Below, piece after piece: positions 35,308 through 44,505 of a stretch of DNA of 45,274 bases (the first letter of the stretch is position 1; each line of letters begins with the position of its first letter). The notes beneath the pieces are model-generated. The model searched no databases. It worked only from the letters and a program-made list of their open reading frames with translations, and was not told the origin of the DNA. Both the position numbers and the translations under genes were made by a program. This stretch comes from Methanosarcina sp. UBA289 (GTDB taxonomy: Archaea; Halobacteriota; Methanosarcinia; Methanosarcinales; Methanosarcinaceae), in NCBI GenBank assembly GCA_002496565.1, contig DAKJ01000008.1, positions 374-45,647 on the forward strand. Direction: 5' to 3'.

Positions 35308-38300
35308 ATGAAAATTGTTTCAATAACCTGGAACTCCTACATTCCCGCTCTCCTCAAAGCAGCCAACAATCTTGGCATAGAACTTGAAGCCCACTACTCA
35401 AAGCTTCTGGAAGAGAATCCCGAAGAAGCCGAGAAAGTGCTTCTTGCATGCGAACATGCTGATGCCGTCTTTATATACTATATCTCAAATCCTTTCTGGG
35501 AAGAGTTCTATGAAAAGCTTGAGCCATTAAAAGCGAGGATACCTGTAATCTGTGTAGGAAGTGACCCCTCAGCATTTGCCCTCTCGTCAGTGAAACTTGA
35601 GATTGCAGCTACTTGTTTTTCTTACATAATTTATGGAGGGCAGGAAAACTTTTCCAATATGTTGCGCTACCTCTTAAAGGAAGTTCTGGGATTTGAGCTT
35701 GAAGCAAAGCCTCCGGAAAAGATCCCATGGGATGGAATATACCACCCGGATGCAAAGGAGACCTTCTCAAACTTTAGAGAGTATATCAACTGGTACGGGT
35801 CTTTGAGAGAGAAAACCGTGGGTCTGCTTATCTCCAGGACTTCCTGGGTAAACAATGAACTTGAGATAGAGAAGGCTTTGATAAAAAAGCTCGAAAACCT
35901 CAACCTATCAGTTGTCCCTGTTTTTGCATATCCTTTAAAAGACGAAGAACTTGGTAGCAGGGGCATGAATGAGGTCATAGGGGACTATTTCATAGAAAAC
36001 AGCAGGCCCATTATAGATTGCCTTGTAAAACTCTCTCCTTTCTTTATTGCAAGCAACAAAACCGAAAAGAGAGATATCTCCTGCGCAGCAAACGGCATAG
36101 AAGTCCTGAAAAAGCTTGACGTCCCTGTTTTCCAGCCTGTAATTTCGCATTATATGACTGTTGAACAATGGCAAGAATCAATGGGACTAAACACGGAAAT
36201 TGGATGGAGTGTGGCTCTCCCTGAGTTTGAGGGCGGAATTGAGCCCATCATAATAGGAGCAGGCAAAAAAGAAGGAAATTACATGGGGCGTTTTCCCATC
36301 GAAGATCGCTGCTCAAAACTTGCGTCCAGAATAATGAAATGGACCGAACTCAGGAAAAAGCCGGTCAACCAGAGAAAAGTTGCCTTTATCCTACACAACA
36401 GGCCCTGTACAGGAGTTGAAGGTTCGGTAGGGGATGCTGCAAATCTTGATTCTCTCGAAAGCGTGGCAAGAATACTGAACAGGATGCAGGAAGCGGGTTA
36501 TGCCGTCAATCCTCCTGAAGACGGAAAAGAACTTATTGAAACCATCCTCAAGAGAAAAGCAATTTCCGAATTCAGATGGACTCCCATTAACGAGATAGTG
36601 AAAAATGGCGGGGTTCTAGCTTTTGTAGAAAAAGAAGAATATGAGAAGTTTTTCAACACCTTGAGCCCGAAGGTAAGGCAAAGAGTGATTGAAAGTTGGG
36701 GAAGCCCTCCCGGAGAAGAAGTAGATGGCATTCCTGCTGCCATGGTCTATGATAACAAGATCGTTGTGACAGGAGTGCAGTATGGAAACACTGTGGTCTG
36801 CGTGCAGCCAAAGCGAGGATGTGCAGGGGCAAAGTGTGACGGAAAAGTCTGTAAGATCCTGCACGACCCTGAGGTTCCGCCAACCCACCAGTACCTTGCG
36901 ACCTACAGGTATCTTGAAAACACTTTTGGAGCCGATGTACTCGTACATGTGGGAACCCACGGGAATCTTGAGTTCTTGCCCGGGAAAGGAGTTGGGCTTT
37001 CAGGAGACTGCTATCCTGACATAAGTATAGGGACAATCCCTCATCTGTATATTTATAATTCTGACAATCCCCCTGAAGGCACGATTGCCAAACGCCGAAG
37101 CCTTGCTTGCCTGATAGACCATATGCAGACTGTAATGACCTCAGGAGGGCTTTATGAAAACCTGGCTGAACTTGACAGGCTGCTTGGGGAATATGAACAG
37201 GTGAAACACGACAAGGGACGGGAGCATGCCTTGAAGCACCTGATTCTTGACGAGATCAAAAAATCGAATTTTGATTTCGAAATAAAAGCCGATCACCAGA
37301 CTCCTTTTGAAGAAATAATAAGAAGAGCGCATGAGGCTCTTGGAAAAATAAGGAACAGCCAGATCCATAATGGGATGCATATCTTCGGACAGCTTCCTGA
37401 AGGCGAGAAAAAAATTGAATTCATAAACTCGATTTTAAGGTACGATGACCAGGGAAGTGTGGGAAACAAAGTCTCGATTAGAAGATTGATTGCCGAACTT
37501 CTGGAACTTGACCTTGATGAACTGATCTCTGACCAGAGCCGGATTTCCAAGAACGGGAAATCAAATGGACAGAGGCTTGAAGAAATTGATTCTTTTTCTA
37601 AAGATTTTATAAGGATGTTTATAAATAATCCTGAAAAAGAGCCAGCCTGGATAATTAAAGAAATTTTTAAAGAAGGAAGTTTTGTAGAGCAGAATATCAA
37701 AGAAAAAAGTTTCAAAGAGCAGAATGTCAAAGATCTGAGTATAAATTCCGCATTTCTTCAGGATGCTGCCTCAATCTGCAATAGAATCCTTGACCTTGAA
37801 TCCAGAATAGACAATTCCCTGGAAATTGAAGCTCTTCTTCACGGCTTTGATGGAGGATACATCCCTGCCGGCCCTTCAGGTCTTATCATGCGCGGAAGAG
37901 ATGATGTATTGCCAACAGGCAGGAATTTCTATTCCCTTGACCCAAAAAAGCTTCCTACAAAAGCTGCCTGGAGAGTTGGACAGCAGCTCTCAGGAGTTCT
38001 GATTGACAAGCACATCAAAGACGAAGGCCGGTATCCTGAGAATGTGGGATTTTACTGGATGGCAAACGATGTAATGTGGGCGGATGGAGAGGGCATGGCT
38101 CAGATTATGAGCCTGCTCGGGGTTGAACCGATCTGGCTCAGTAACGGACACCTGAAAGGGTTTTCTGTGATTCCCCTTGAAGAATTGGGCAGGCCCAGAA
38201 TAGACGTTACTATCAGAATTTCCGGAATTCTGAGGGATAATTTTCCAAACTGCCTTGAGGTTATAGATGAAGCAATTCAGACCGTGGCTTCTCTTAACGA

Positions 38301-39195
38301 ATCTGAGGAGATGAATTATCCAAGAAAACACAGCCTTCGGATGATTGAAGCAGGAGCGGATTCCAGGGATGCCACTTTAAGGATCTTTTCAAGCAGGCCC
38401 GGGACTTATTCGGCCGGGGTTCAGCTTGCAGTCTATGCAAGTGCCTGGAAAGATGAAAAAGACCTGGCAGACATCTTCCTTTACTGGAATGGGTATGCCT
38501 ACGGAAAGGATGTAAAAGGCAAGGAAGCCCACACACAGCTTGCTTCAAGCCTTAAGACTGTTGATGCCACCTTTAATAAAGTGGTAAGTGACGAGTACGA
38601 CCTTTTAGGATGCTGCTGTTACTTTGGGGTGCACGGGGGTCTTACAGCCGCAGCCAAACAGGCTTCTGGAAAAGAGGTAAGGGTTTACTTTGGAGACACG
38701 AGAGAGCCTCAACACGTTGAAGTTCGGGACATGGCTGACGAATTGCGCAGGGTGGTAAGAGCCAGGCTTTTAAATCCTAAGTGGATTGAAGGCATGAAAC
38801 AGCACGGATATAAAGGCGCACAGGACATCTCGAAAAGAGTAGGAAGGATCTATGGCTGGGAGGCCTCCACCCAGGAAGTGGATGACTGGATTTTTGATGA
38901 TATCACAAAGGCCTTCGTGCTTGATGAAGAAATGCGCCGCTTCTTTGAAGAGAACAATCCCTATGCCCTGGAGGAAATGTCCAGACGGCTTCTGGAAGCA
39001 CAGTCAAGAGGGCTCTGGAACCCTGATCCCAAACTCTTAGAAGAGCTGAAAAAATCCTACCTCGAGATCGAGAGCTGGATGGAGGAACTGGCCGGAGAAG
39101 GAGAATTTCAGGGTGGGGCTGTTGACATAGTTGGTTTTGAAGATGTCCCTGACTGGAATGCGAAAATGCAGGAAATCCGAAAAATCCTCAAATAA
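35308..39195 (+). CDS. cobN: CobN-type chelatase large subunit
   Basis: 1295 aa, full CobN/BchH length. The family core is clear: LATYRYLENTFGADVLVHVG, THGNLEFLPGKGVGLSGDCY, NPPEGTIAKRRSLACLIDHM, later GRDDVLPTGRNFYSLDP and CYFGVHGGLTAAAKQASGKE. CobN is the tetrapyrrole- and metal-binding subunit of class I chelatases, energised by CobST or ChlID-type ATPases; such an ATPase lies at 27.2 kb. A Cys quartet (C498, C505, C510, C515; QPKRGCAGAKCDGKVCKILH) suits a metal or Fe-S site. A short duplicated Lys/Glu segment (VEQNIKEKSFKEQNVKDLS) near residue 795 is an insert. Good ribosome site GAGGGG. Name by family; the actual metal and tetrapyrrole are not proven. Confidence 0.88.
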   Translation: MKIVSITWNSYIPALLKAANNLGIELEAHYSKLLEENPEEAEKVLLACEHADAVFIYYISNPFWEEFYEKLEPLKARIPVICVGSDPSAFALSSVKLEIAATCFSYIIYGGQENFSNMLRYLLKEVLGFELEAKPPEKIPWDGIYHPDAKETFSNFREYINWYGSLREKTVGLLISRTSWVNNELEIEKALIKKLENLNLSVVPVFAYPLKDEELGSRGMNEVIGDYFIENSRPIIDCLVKLSPFFIASNKTEKRDISCAANGIEVLKKLDVPVFQPVISHYMTVEQWQESMGLNTEIGWSVALPEFEGGIEPIIIGAGKKEGNYMGRFPIEDRCSKLASRIMKWTELRKKPVNQRKVAFILHNRPCTGVEGSVGDAANLDSLESVARILNRMQEAGYAVNPPEDGKELIETILKRKAISEFRWTPINEIVKNGGVLAFVEKEEYEKFFNTLSPKVRQRVIESWGSPPGEEVDGIPAAMVYDNKIVVTGVQYGNTVVCVQPKRGCAGAKCDGKVCKILHDPEVPPTHQYLATYRYLENTFGADVLVHVGTHGNLEFLPGKGVGLSGDCYPDISIGTIPHLYIYNSDNPPEGTIAKRRSLACLIDHMQTVMTSGGLYENLAELDRLLGEYEQVKHDKGREHALKHLILDEIKKSNFDFEIKADHQTPFEEIIRRAHEALGKIRNSQIHNGMHIFGQLPEGEKKIEFINSILRYDDQGSVGNKVSIRRLIAELLELDLDELISDQSRISKNGKSNGQRLEEIDSFSKDFIRMFINNPEKEPAWIIKEIFKEGSFVEQNIKEKSFKEQNVKDLSINSAFLQDAASICNRILDLESRIDNSLEIEALLHGFDGGYIPAGPSGLIMRGRDDVLPTGRNFYSLDPKKLPTKAAWRVGQQLSGVLIDKHIKDEGRYPENVGFYWMANDVMWADGEGMAQIMSLLGVEPIWLSNGHLKGFSVIPLEELGRPRIDVTIRISGILRDNFPNCLEVIDEAIQTVASLNESEEMNYPRKHSLRMIEAGADSRDATLRIFSSRPGTYSAGVQLAVYASAWKDEKDLADIFLYWNGYAYGKDVKGKEAHTQLASSLKTVDATFNKVVSDEYDLLGCCCYFGVHGGLTAAAKQASGKEVRVYFGDTREPQHVEVRDMADELRRVVRARLLNPKWIEGMKQHGYKGAQDISKRVGRIYGWEASTQEVDDWIFDDITKAFVLDEEMRRFFEENNPYALEEMSRRLLEAQSRGLWNPDPKLLEELKKSYLEIESWMEELAGEGEFQGGAVDIVGFEDVPDWNAKMQEIRKILK

Positions 39196-39211
39196 GAAAA
39201 AAGGTAGCGGA

Positions 39212-40804
39212 ATGAAGAACCTGGCTTTTCTCCCCTTTGCACTTCTCTTCCTCGCACTTGGGCTGATAGTACAGCCCGCAGCTGCACAGCCTCAGCAGGA
39301 GGACTTCAAACCTGAAGATATGACCACGTTTATAATTCAGGTTCCGCATGGTGTAGAAGAGAATGGAATTGCAGTCGGGGGAAGTACCCTCTCTGCATAC
39401 CTTTTTTTTGAAAGCTATTATGACGGCAATATGAATGTGACAATGGAATTTGGTTTACCTGAGGGTTTTGTGCTTCATGAGCCTTCGGTTCATACATTTT
39501 CGCTTCAGACCGAGTATGATGACTGGTACAGGCTTGTTGAGTTTTATATACCTCCGGATACGCCCTGTGGAACCTACACCATAACTTCAAAAGCGGTCAT
39601 TGAGGTAGAGGGCACAAAACATACTATTGTGCGTACAACCCAGCTTAAAGTTGCTTTAAAAGAAGAAGTCGCAGATGAGGTCTCAGTATCCCAAATCATA
39701 ATACCGTCAGATGAAGACGGATATGGAGATCCAAGCCATCCCTCCAACACTCTGGTTGTCCAGGAAACTTCCCCTGCACTCAAAAAGTTGCTGAAGGTTA
39801 CAGACCTCAAGACAGAAAAAGAAGATCTCATTTCAACCTTCATGGGGATAGAGCTTACCAATACCGGAAATAGTACAATTCCTGTCATGGTCACATATGA
39901 TATTCTTGACACAAAAACCGGGGAGCCTGTAAAAGCATTTAAACCTGATATTATGGGAATGAACGCAGACACAGTGTGTTATGCCACTGTAACCCTTTCT
40001 CCAGGCTCAAATTCGCTGATAAGCCTTCCTTTATATATATCTCAGGATGCGTTGGGAGGAGACTACCTTCTCAGGGTTAAAGTAAAACTCACAGGCAGCG
40101 ACTGGATTGCAGTAACAAAAGATCAGAAAATTACTGCAATCTCAAGGCGATGGGGACCTATAGTAACTACATTTACTGCCTCTTTACTCGGACTTACTGC
40201 TCTGGGCTTTTTTTTCTCAAGACCCGGAAAAATAATGGACAGGTTTAAAACCCGCAACCTTGTGCTGATTGCCCTTTTTGGCACGGTTTCCTTTACAGTG
40301 ATAAACCTGCCAATGACCATTCTGTGGGAATTATCCCATGCAATCTTCGGGCCATTCAGTTTCTTGTTCACAGGCCTCTTCAATGAGATTCTCCTTTACA
40401 TGCTGATTGCCTCTCTTGTGGTTCTGATCCCAAAACCCGGGGTTATAAGCCTTTTTATGATGGTCAGGTTTTTACTTGGGGGTTTCATAACAGGGAGTTT
40501 CACTCCTATAACATTCATAACGCTGTCCGTCAACGCAATAATGCTGGAGCTTATGTTGTATGCTGGAGGTATAACCGGTAAAAATCCAGCTCCAGATAAC
40601 AGGTTCAGAATGGGGATTCTTTGCGGATTTGCTGACATGGTCGGTGGCTATGTGTCCTTCAGTGTTTGGATGGTCCTCTACAGACTTTTCTACAGCGACT
40701 GGTACATAACCGCAAATATCTTGATCGACGGATTCCTCTACACCTTCATAGGAACCTGGTTTGGAATAAGCCTTGGAAATAGACTGAAAAAGGTGGCAGA
40801 ATGA
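39212..40804 (+). CDS. Ectodomain-fused ECF S-component-like membrane protein
   Basis: 530 aa from ATG 39212, 16 nt after cobN, with AAGGTAGCGG upstream; signal peptide MKNLAFLPFALLFLALGLIV...AAA. Residues ~25-310 form an extracellular Ig-like beta region (VPHGVEENGIAVGGSTLSAY, MGIELTNTGNSTIPVMVTYD) resembling COG1470/NEW3-type domains. The C-terminal ~210 residues have about seven helices with the pattern of an ECF substrate-binding component of the YkoE type (FTVINLPMTILWELSHAIFG, RFLLGGFITGSFTPITF, LIDGFLYTFIGTWFGISLG). The position before a double EcfA and an EcfT supports S-component status. Substrate unknown; corrinoid, cobalt or HMP-like molecules are candidates. Confidence 0.65.
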   Translation: MKNLAFLPFALLFLALGLIVQPAAAQPQQEDFKPEDMTTFIIQVPHGVEENGIAVGGSTLSAYLFFESYYDGNMNVTMEFGLPEGFVLHEPSVHTFSLQTEYDDWYRLVEFYIPPDTPCGTYTITSKAVIEVEGTKHTIVRTTQLKVALKEEVADEVSVSQIIIPSDEDGYGDPSHPSNTLVVQETSPALKKLLKVTDLKTEKEDLISTFMGIELTNTGNSTIPVMVTYDILDTKTGEPVKAFKPDIMGMNADTVCYATVTLSPGSNSLISLPLYISQDALGGDYLLRVKVKLTGSDWIAVTKDQKITAISRRWGPIVTTFTASLLGLTALGFFFSRPGKIMDRFKTRNLVLIALFGTVSFTVINLPMTILWELSHAIFGPFSFLFTGLFNEILLYMLIASLVVLIPKPGVISLFMMVRFLLGGFITGSFTPITFITLSVNAIMLELMLYAGGITGKNPAPDNRFRMGILCGFADMVGGYVSFSVWMVLYRLFYSDWYITANILIDGFLYTFIGTWFGISLGNRLKKVAE

Positions 40805-40977
40805 CGCGAACTTTGGTCAGCTTTTCCTTTGGAAAGGCTTGCGCCGTTACTCGGGGTTTTCGCTCAAGCCCAACCGTTGCGCCGGTTGATCACGCCGTCA
40901 CGTCGTTTTCGCTCAAGCCTTTTTTAAAAAGGCTTGCGGGCAAGCAGTTTTTTCAAAAAGGTTGTGATGGGGAATGA
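40801..40977 (+). other. 58-codon bridging ORF made by a hairpin repeat
   Basis: ATG overlaps the TGA of the S-component gene (ATGA) and its own TGA overlaps the ATG of the EcfA gene. The product (MTRTLVSFSFGKACAVTRGF... FSLKPFLKRLAGKQ) is mostly the translation of the dispersed hairpin element; the 9.95-kb copy reads FSLKPFLKRLAVK in its own open frame. Probably not a functional protein, but its translation could couple the two flanking genes. Confidence 0.35.
40856..40936. repeat. Hairpin repeat, CTCAAGCC family, copy 3 with partial duplicate
   Basis: TTTTCGCTCAAGCC occurs twice (40857-40870 and 40906-40919). The second completes the hairpin CAAGCCTTTTT-T-AAAAAGGCTTG (40914-40936), the same element as at 9.93-10.02 kb. 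The 40830-40905 stretch is clearly richer in G+C than its surroundings. Confidence 0.7.
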
Positions 40978-42722
40978 TACAAATAAAAGATCTTTGGTAC
41001 ACTTATCCAGGAAGATCGGAGCCGACTTTAAAGGGAATCAACCTTAGAGTCGAAAAAGGAGAATTTGTTCTACTCACAGGGCCTACGGGGTGTGGAAAAA
41101 GCACTTTATTAAAAACATTAAATGGGATAATTCCTCACGAATCCGGAGGGACATTTTCAGGTAGTGTGAAAGTCAAAGGGCTGGAAACCACCGACTCAAA
41201 CCAGATGGAAATCTCGAAAGAAGTAGGCCTTGTGTTTCAGAACCCAGATGACCAGATCTTTTCTACAACCGTTGAAGACGAAGTAGCCTTTGGGCCTGAA
41301 AATCTCTGCTTTGAGCAAAAAGAAATCGATAAAAAGGTAGAAGAAGCCCTGCAAATCGTAGGGATGTCCAGCCACAGGCTGGCTTCCACGAATTCACTTT
41401 CCGGGGGACAGAAACAGAGAATCTGCATTGCAAGTATGCTTGCAATGACGCCTGAAGTACTTGCCATGGATGAACCTGTAAGTCAGATGGATCCTATGGG
41501 CACGCACGATGTCCTGAATACGGTAAGAGAACTCAACAGGAAACTGAAAACGACTATCCTGCTGGTTGAGCATAGACTGCACGAGCTTGCACCCTTTGTA
41601 GACAGAATTGTCATAATGGACGACGGAAAAATAGTCTTTGATCAACCTGCCTCAAAAGCTTTTGATCATATTGAGGTTTTTTACAGGCTTGGGCTTCGAA
41701 TTCCTGAACCCGTCGAACTCTGCCACAGCCTTGGGATCAAAGCCAGCCCATTGAGTGTCAGCGGAGCTCTTGCCGTACTGAACAGTGAAAATTTTAAAGA
41801 AAATACCAGGATCTCTCAACTCCTTTCGAATCCAGAAGGAAATCCATATGCCAAAAACAGTTCAAGGAAAGATTCCATTGAAAATGATTCCATTGAAAAC
41901 AATACTTCTGAAAACAATTCTTCTATTATTTCCATTCAGGACCTATGGTCAGGATACGAGAAAAATAAGATGGTACTGAAAGGGATAAATCTGGAAATCT
42001 ATAAAGGTGAGAGAGTTGCGGTTATGGGCACGAATGGTTCGGGAAAATCAACTCTGCTTTTACACCTTGCAGCCATTCTCAAACCAGATAAAGGAAGTGT
42101 GAAGGTTTTTGGGGAGGATACAAGGTCCAAGAATCCATACTCCTTTGCAGGTAAGGTCGGATTTGTATTCCAGAACCCTGACCTCATGCTCTTCTGTGAT
42201 TCAGCTGAGGAAGAAACAAGGTTTGGACCTGTTCAGTTAAAATACAGCAATATTGAGGAAAGGGTAAGGGACTCTCTTGAAGCTATGTCAATTCTGCATC
42301 TCAAGCATGACCTTCCTCAGGCCCTGAGCCGGGGGCAGAGACTAAGAACTGCCGTTGCCTCGGTGCTGTCAATAAACCCCGAACTCATTCTTCTCGATGA
42401 ACCCACAACAGGGCAGGATAGAGTGAATATAGAACAGATGATGGATTTTTTCAAAAATAACAATTCGACCCTGGTTTTCTGTACACATGATATAGAGGTA
42501 GCCATGTCCTATGCTACAAGAATCCTGGTGATGAATGAGGGACAGATAATAGCAGACGGGAAAGGAAAAGAAGTTATAAAAGACACTGAAAGCCTCAGGA
42601 AAGCCTCGCTTACCCAGCCCCCGGTTGTTGAGATTGCCAATCAGCTTGGAGTAAACGCATTTTCAGTTAAAGAACTTGTTAAAACGCTGACCTCCAGAAG
42701 TGTTGAAAGGATAAAGTGCTGA
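40974..42722 (+). CDS. ECF transporter double ATPase (EcfA/YkoD type)
   Basis: 582 aa: two ABC ATPase domains in one chain, as in YkoD and other fused EcfA proteins. Domain 1: Walker A GPTGCGKST (36-44), signature LSGGQKQR, Walker B VLAMDEPVS. Domain 2: Walker A GTNGSGKST (352-360), altered signature LSRGQRLRT, Walker B LILLDEPTTG. The linker (about 290-320) has a Ser/Asn/Glu repeat (DSIENDSIENNTSENN). Energises uptake with the EcfT below and an S-component. The 3' end runs into a 16-bp tandem repeat that supplies the last seven codons and stop. Confidence 0.9.
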   Translation: MIQIKDLWYTYPGRSEPTLKGINLRVEKGEFVLLTGPTGCGKSTLLKTLNGIIPHESGGTFSGSVKVKGLETTDSNQMEISKEVGLVFQNPDDQIFSTTVEDEVAFGPENLCFEQKEIDKKVEEALQIVGMSSHRLASTNSLSGGQKQRICIASMLAMTPEVLAMDEPVSQMDPMGTHDVLNTVRELNRKLKTTILLVEHRLHELAPFVDRIVIMDDGKIVFDQPASKAFDHIEVFYRLGLRIPEPVELCHSLGIKASPLSVSGALAVLNSENFKENTRISQLLSNPEGNPYAKNSSRKDSIENDSIENNTSENNSSIISIQDLWSGYEKNKMVLKGINLEIYKGERVAVMGTNGSGKSTLLLHLAAILKPDKGSVKVFGEDTRSKNPYSFAGKVGFVFQNPDLMLFCDSAEEETRFGPVQLKYSNIEERVRDSLEAMSILHLKHDLPQALSRGQRLRTAVASVLSINPELILLDEPTTGQDRVNIEQMMDFFKNNNSTLVFCTHDIEVAMSYATRILVMNEGQIIADGKGKEVIKDTESLRKASLTQPPVVEIANQLGVNAFSVKELVKTLTSRSVERIKC

Positions 42723-42834
42723 AAGAATAAAGTGCTGAAAGAATAAAGTGCTGAAAGAATAAAGTGTTGAAAGGATAAAGTGCTGAAGGAATAAGTTGTT
42801 GAAGGAATAAAGTGCTGAAAGAATAAAGTGTTAA
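42699..42834. repeat. 16-bp tandem repeat between ecfA and ecfT
   Basis: About 8.5 copies of AGTGCTGAAAGAATAA with C/T and A/G variants; copies start at 42699, 42715, 42731, 42747, 42763, 42779, 42795 and 42811. The first two overlap the end of ecfA, whose stop TGA lies within copy two. It replaces what would otherwise be a short intergenic gap. Confidence 0.95.
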
Positions 42835-42847
42835 GGGGATATGCCGG

Positions 42848-43741
42848 ATGATAGGTGCAAGATCAATTGCAGAACCTACAATTAAAGATACGGTTATTCA
42901 CAGGATGGATCCAAGGGCTAAGATCCTTATTCTGATTTCCACAGTTTTTGTTGCTGTGGCCCTGGATAACCAGAAAACGATGTTTTTGTTGTTTCTGATT
43001 GTACTCTCAGGATTCGTACTTGCAAGAATGCCGGCAATAAAAATTAAGACCCTGGTGTTACTGCTCGTACTTTTGATATGGGGGACTATTTACTCACAGG
43101 CTCTCTTTTATTCTCAACTCCCGAGAACTGTAATTTTTACCATAATAAATCCTGATTTCCCGATCCTGGGCTGGCTGACAGGCGGCGGGCTGTTCGTATA
43201 CGAAGAGGGACTCCATCACGGCGCAATTCAGGGTCTGAGATCGGCTTCAATCCTTTCTCTCGGACTGTTGATGTGCTGGACCACGGACTCAAGAGATATG
43301 TTAAACGGTCTGGTAGGGCTTAGGGTTCCTTACAGCGTAGCGTTTATGGTGATCACAGCAGTTAGATTTTTACCAATAATAATCACCGAAGTAACTACCG
43401 TGATAACAGTCCAGCGGCTCAGGGGATTTAATCCGAAAAAGTTCGGATCAGGAATCATAAAAACATTACTCAATATATTGACTCCGACTCTTGCAAACTG
43501 TGTAAGGAGAACCGGAACCCTTGCAGTTTCAGTTCAGAGTAGGGCTTTTCGGGCAAATCCCGACCGAACCTCTCTCAAAAAGCTGGAGTTTTCAAACCTT
43601 GATAAGATAGTGGTTGCAGTCTGTGTTTCTGCAGCCATAGGTGTTGTGATCATAAAGCTTGTTTACAATATGTATACAAGCGGAATTTATTATACTTCAG
43701 GTTTAAGACCTGTTTATGCAATTGCAGGAGGATACCTGTGA
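42848..43741 (+). CDS. ECF transporter transmembrane component EcfT (CbiQ family)
   Basis: 297 aa, about five to six helices. The start ATG has AAGGGGAT 7-8 nt upstream. N-terminal HRMDPRAKILILIS is the CbiQ-type opening, and the two coupling Ala-Arg-Gly-like motifs are present as TVQRLRGFNP and VQSRAFRANP, which contact the two ATPase domains. Together with the double EcfA it forms the energising module. Substrate specificity lies in the S-component, not here. Confidence 0.9.
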   Translation: MIGARSIAEPTIKDTVIHRMDPRAKILILISTVFVAVALDNQKTMFLLFLIVLSGFVLARMPAIKIKTLVLLLVLLIWGTIYSQALFYSQLPRTVIFTIINPDFPILGWLTGGGLFVYEEGLHHGAIQGLRSASILSLGLLMCWTTDSRDMLNGLVGLRVPYSVAFMVITAVRFLPIIITEVTTVITVQRLRGFNPKKFGSGIIKTLLNILTPTLANCVRRTGTLAVSVQSRAFRANPDRTSLKKLEFSNLDKIVVAVCVSAAIGVVIIKLVYNMYTSGIYYTSGLRPVYAIAGGYL

Positions 43742-44505
43742 TAGAAATACGAAAATTATCCCGATCCTTTGGAAACCTAGTTGCTGTGGATAATCTGGAT
43801 CTTGATGTTGAAAACGAGATTTTCGGCCTTCTTGGCCCCAATGGGGCAGGAAAAAGTACGACCGTTATGATGCTTACAACTCTACTAAAACCCAGCAGTG
43901 GCACTGCAAAAGTCTGCGGGTATGATATCGTAAAAGAGTCCAAAAAAGTAAGGTCAAAGATAAGCTATGTTCCTCAGGATATGGCAGTTGACCGAAAACT
44001 CACAGGCAGGGAAAATGTACAGCTTTATGCAAAACTGTATGGTATCCCTGACAGAAATTCAAAGGTGGAAGAAGTGCTTGAAATGATGGGGCTTTCAGAC
44101 CGTGCGAATGATCTTGTTGCAACCTATTCGGGAGGAATGCGCCGGCGTCTTGAACTTTCTCAGGCCCTTGTGCATGAGCCTGAAGTTCTGTTTCTTGACG
44201 AACCCACCCTTGGACTAGATGTGAGTGGCAGAAAGAAGATCTGGGAGCACATCAGAATGCTTAAGGCCGAAGGAATGACCATCTTCATGACAACACATTA
44301 CCTTGAAGAGGCTGAAAAATATTGTAACAGGGTTGCCATTATTGATAAAGGAAGAATTGCAGTTGTTGGCTCTCCTGAAAACCTAGTAAGCGCCATAGGG
44401 AAAGATGCCTCCCTTAATGACGTTTTTCTTGAGAACGTTAAAACCCCTGAAGAACAGGCAGGGTTTAATTCAACCCAGTTTAGAAACCTTCTGAGGCGAA
44501 GATAA
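43738..44505 (+). CDS. ABC exporter ATPase (DrrA/CcmA-like)
   Basis: 255 aa from GTG 43738, overlapping the EcfT stop by 4 nt (GTGA). Walker A GPNGAGKST (about 35-43), signature YSGGMRRRLELSQ, Walker B VLFLDEPTLGLD, H-loop MTTHYLEEAE. This is the ATPase of an ABC-2-type exporter, formed with the next gene. The tight overlap with ecfT is notable: import and export ATPases are translated from one message. Confidence 0.92.
   Translation: MIEIRKLSRSFGNLVAVDNLDLDVENEIFGLLGPNGAGKSTTVMMLTTLLKPSSGTAKVCGYDIVKESKKVRSKISYVPQDMAVDRKLTGRENVQLYAKLYGIPDRNSKVEEVLEMMGLSDRANDLVATYSGGMRRRLELSQALVHEPEVLFLDEPTLGLDVSGRKKIWEHIRMLKAEGMTIFMTTHYLEEAEKYCNRVAIIDKGRIAVVGSPENLVSAIGKDASLNDVFLENVKTPEEQAGFNSTQFRNLLRRR

Noticed and set aside
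35308..39195. Reading the CobN homolog as Mg-chelatase BchH
   Set aside because: No chlorophyll pathway genes are nearby and the overall sequence reads as the CobN branch; the neighbours are cobalt/ECF-like.
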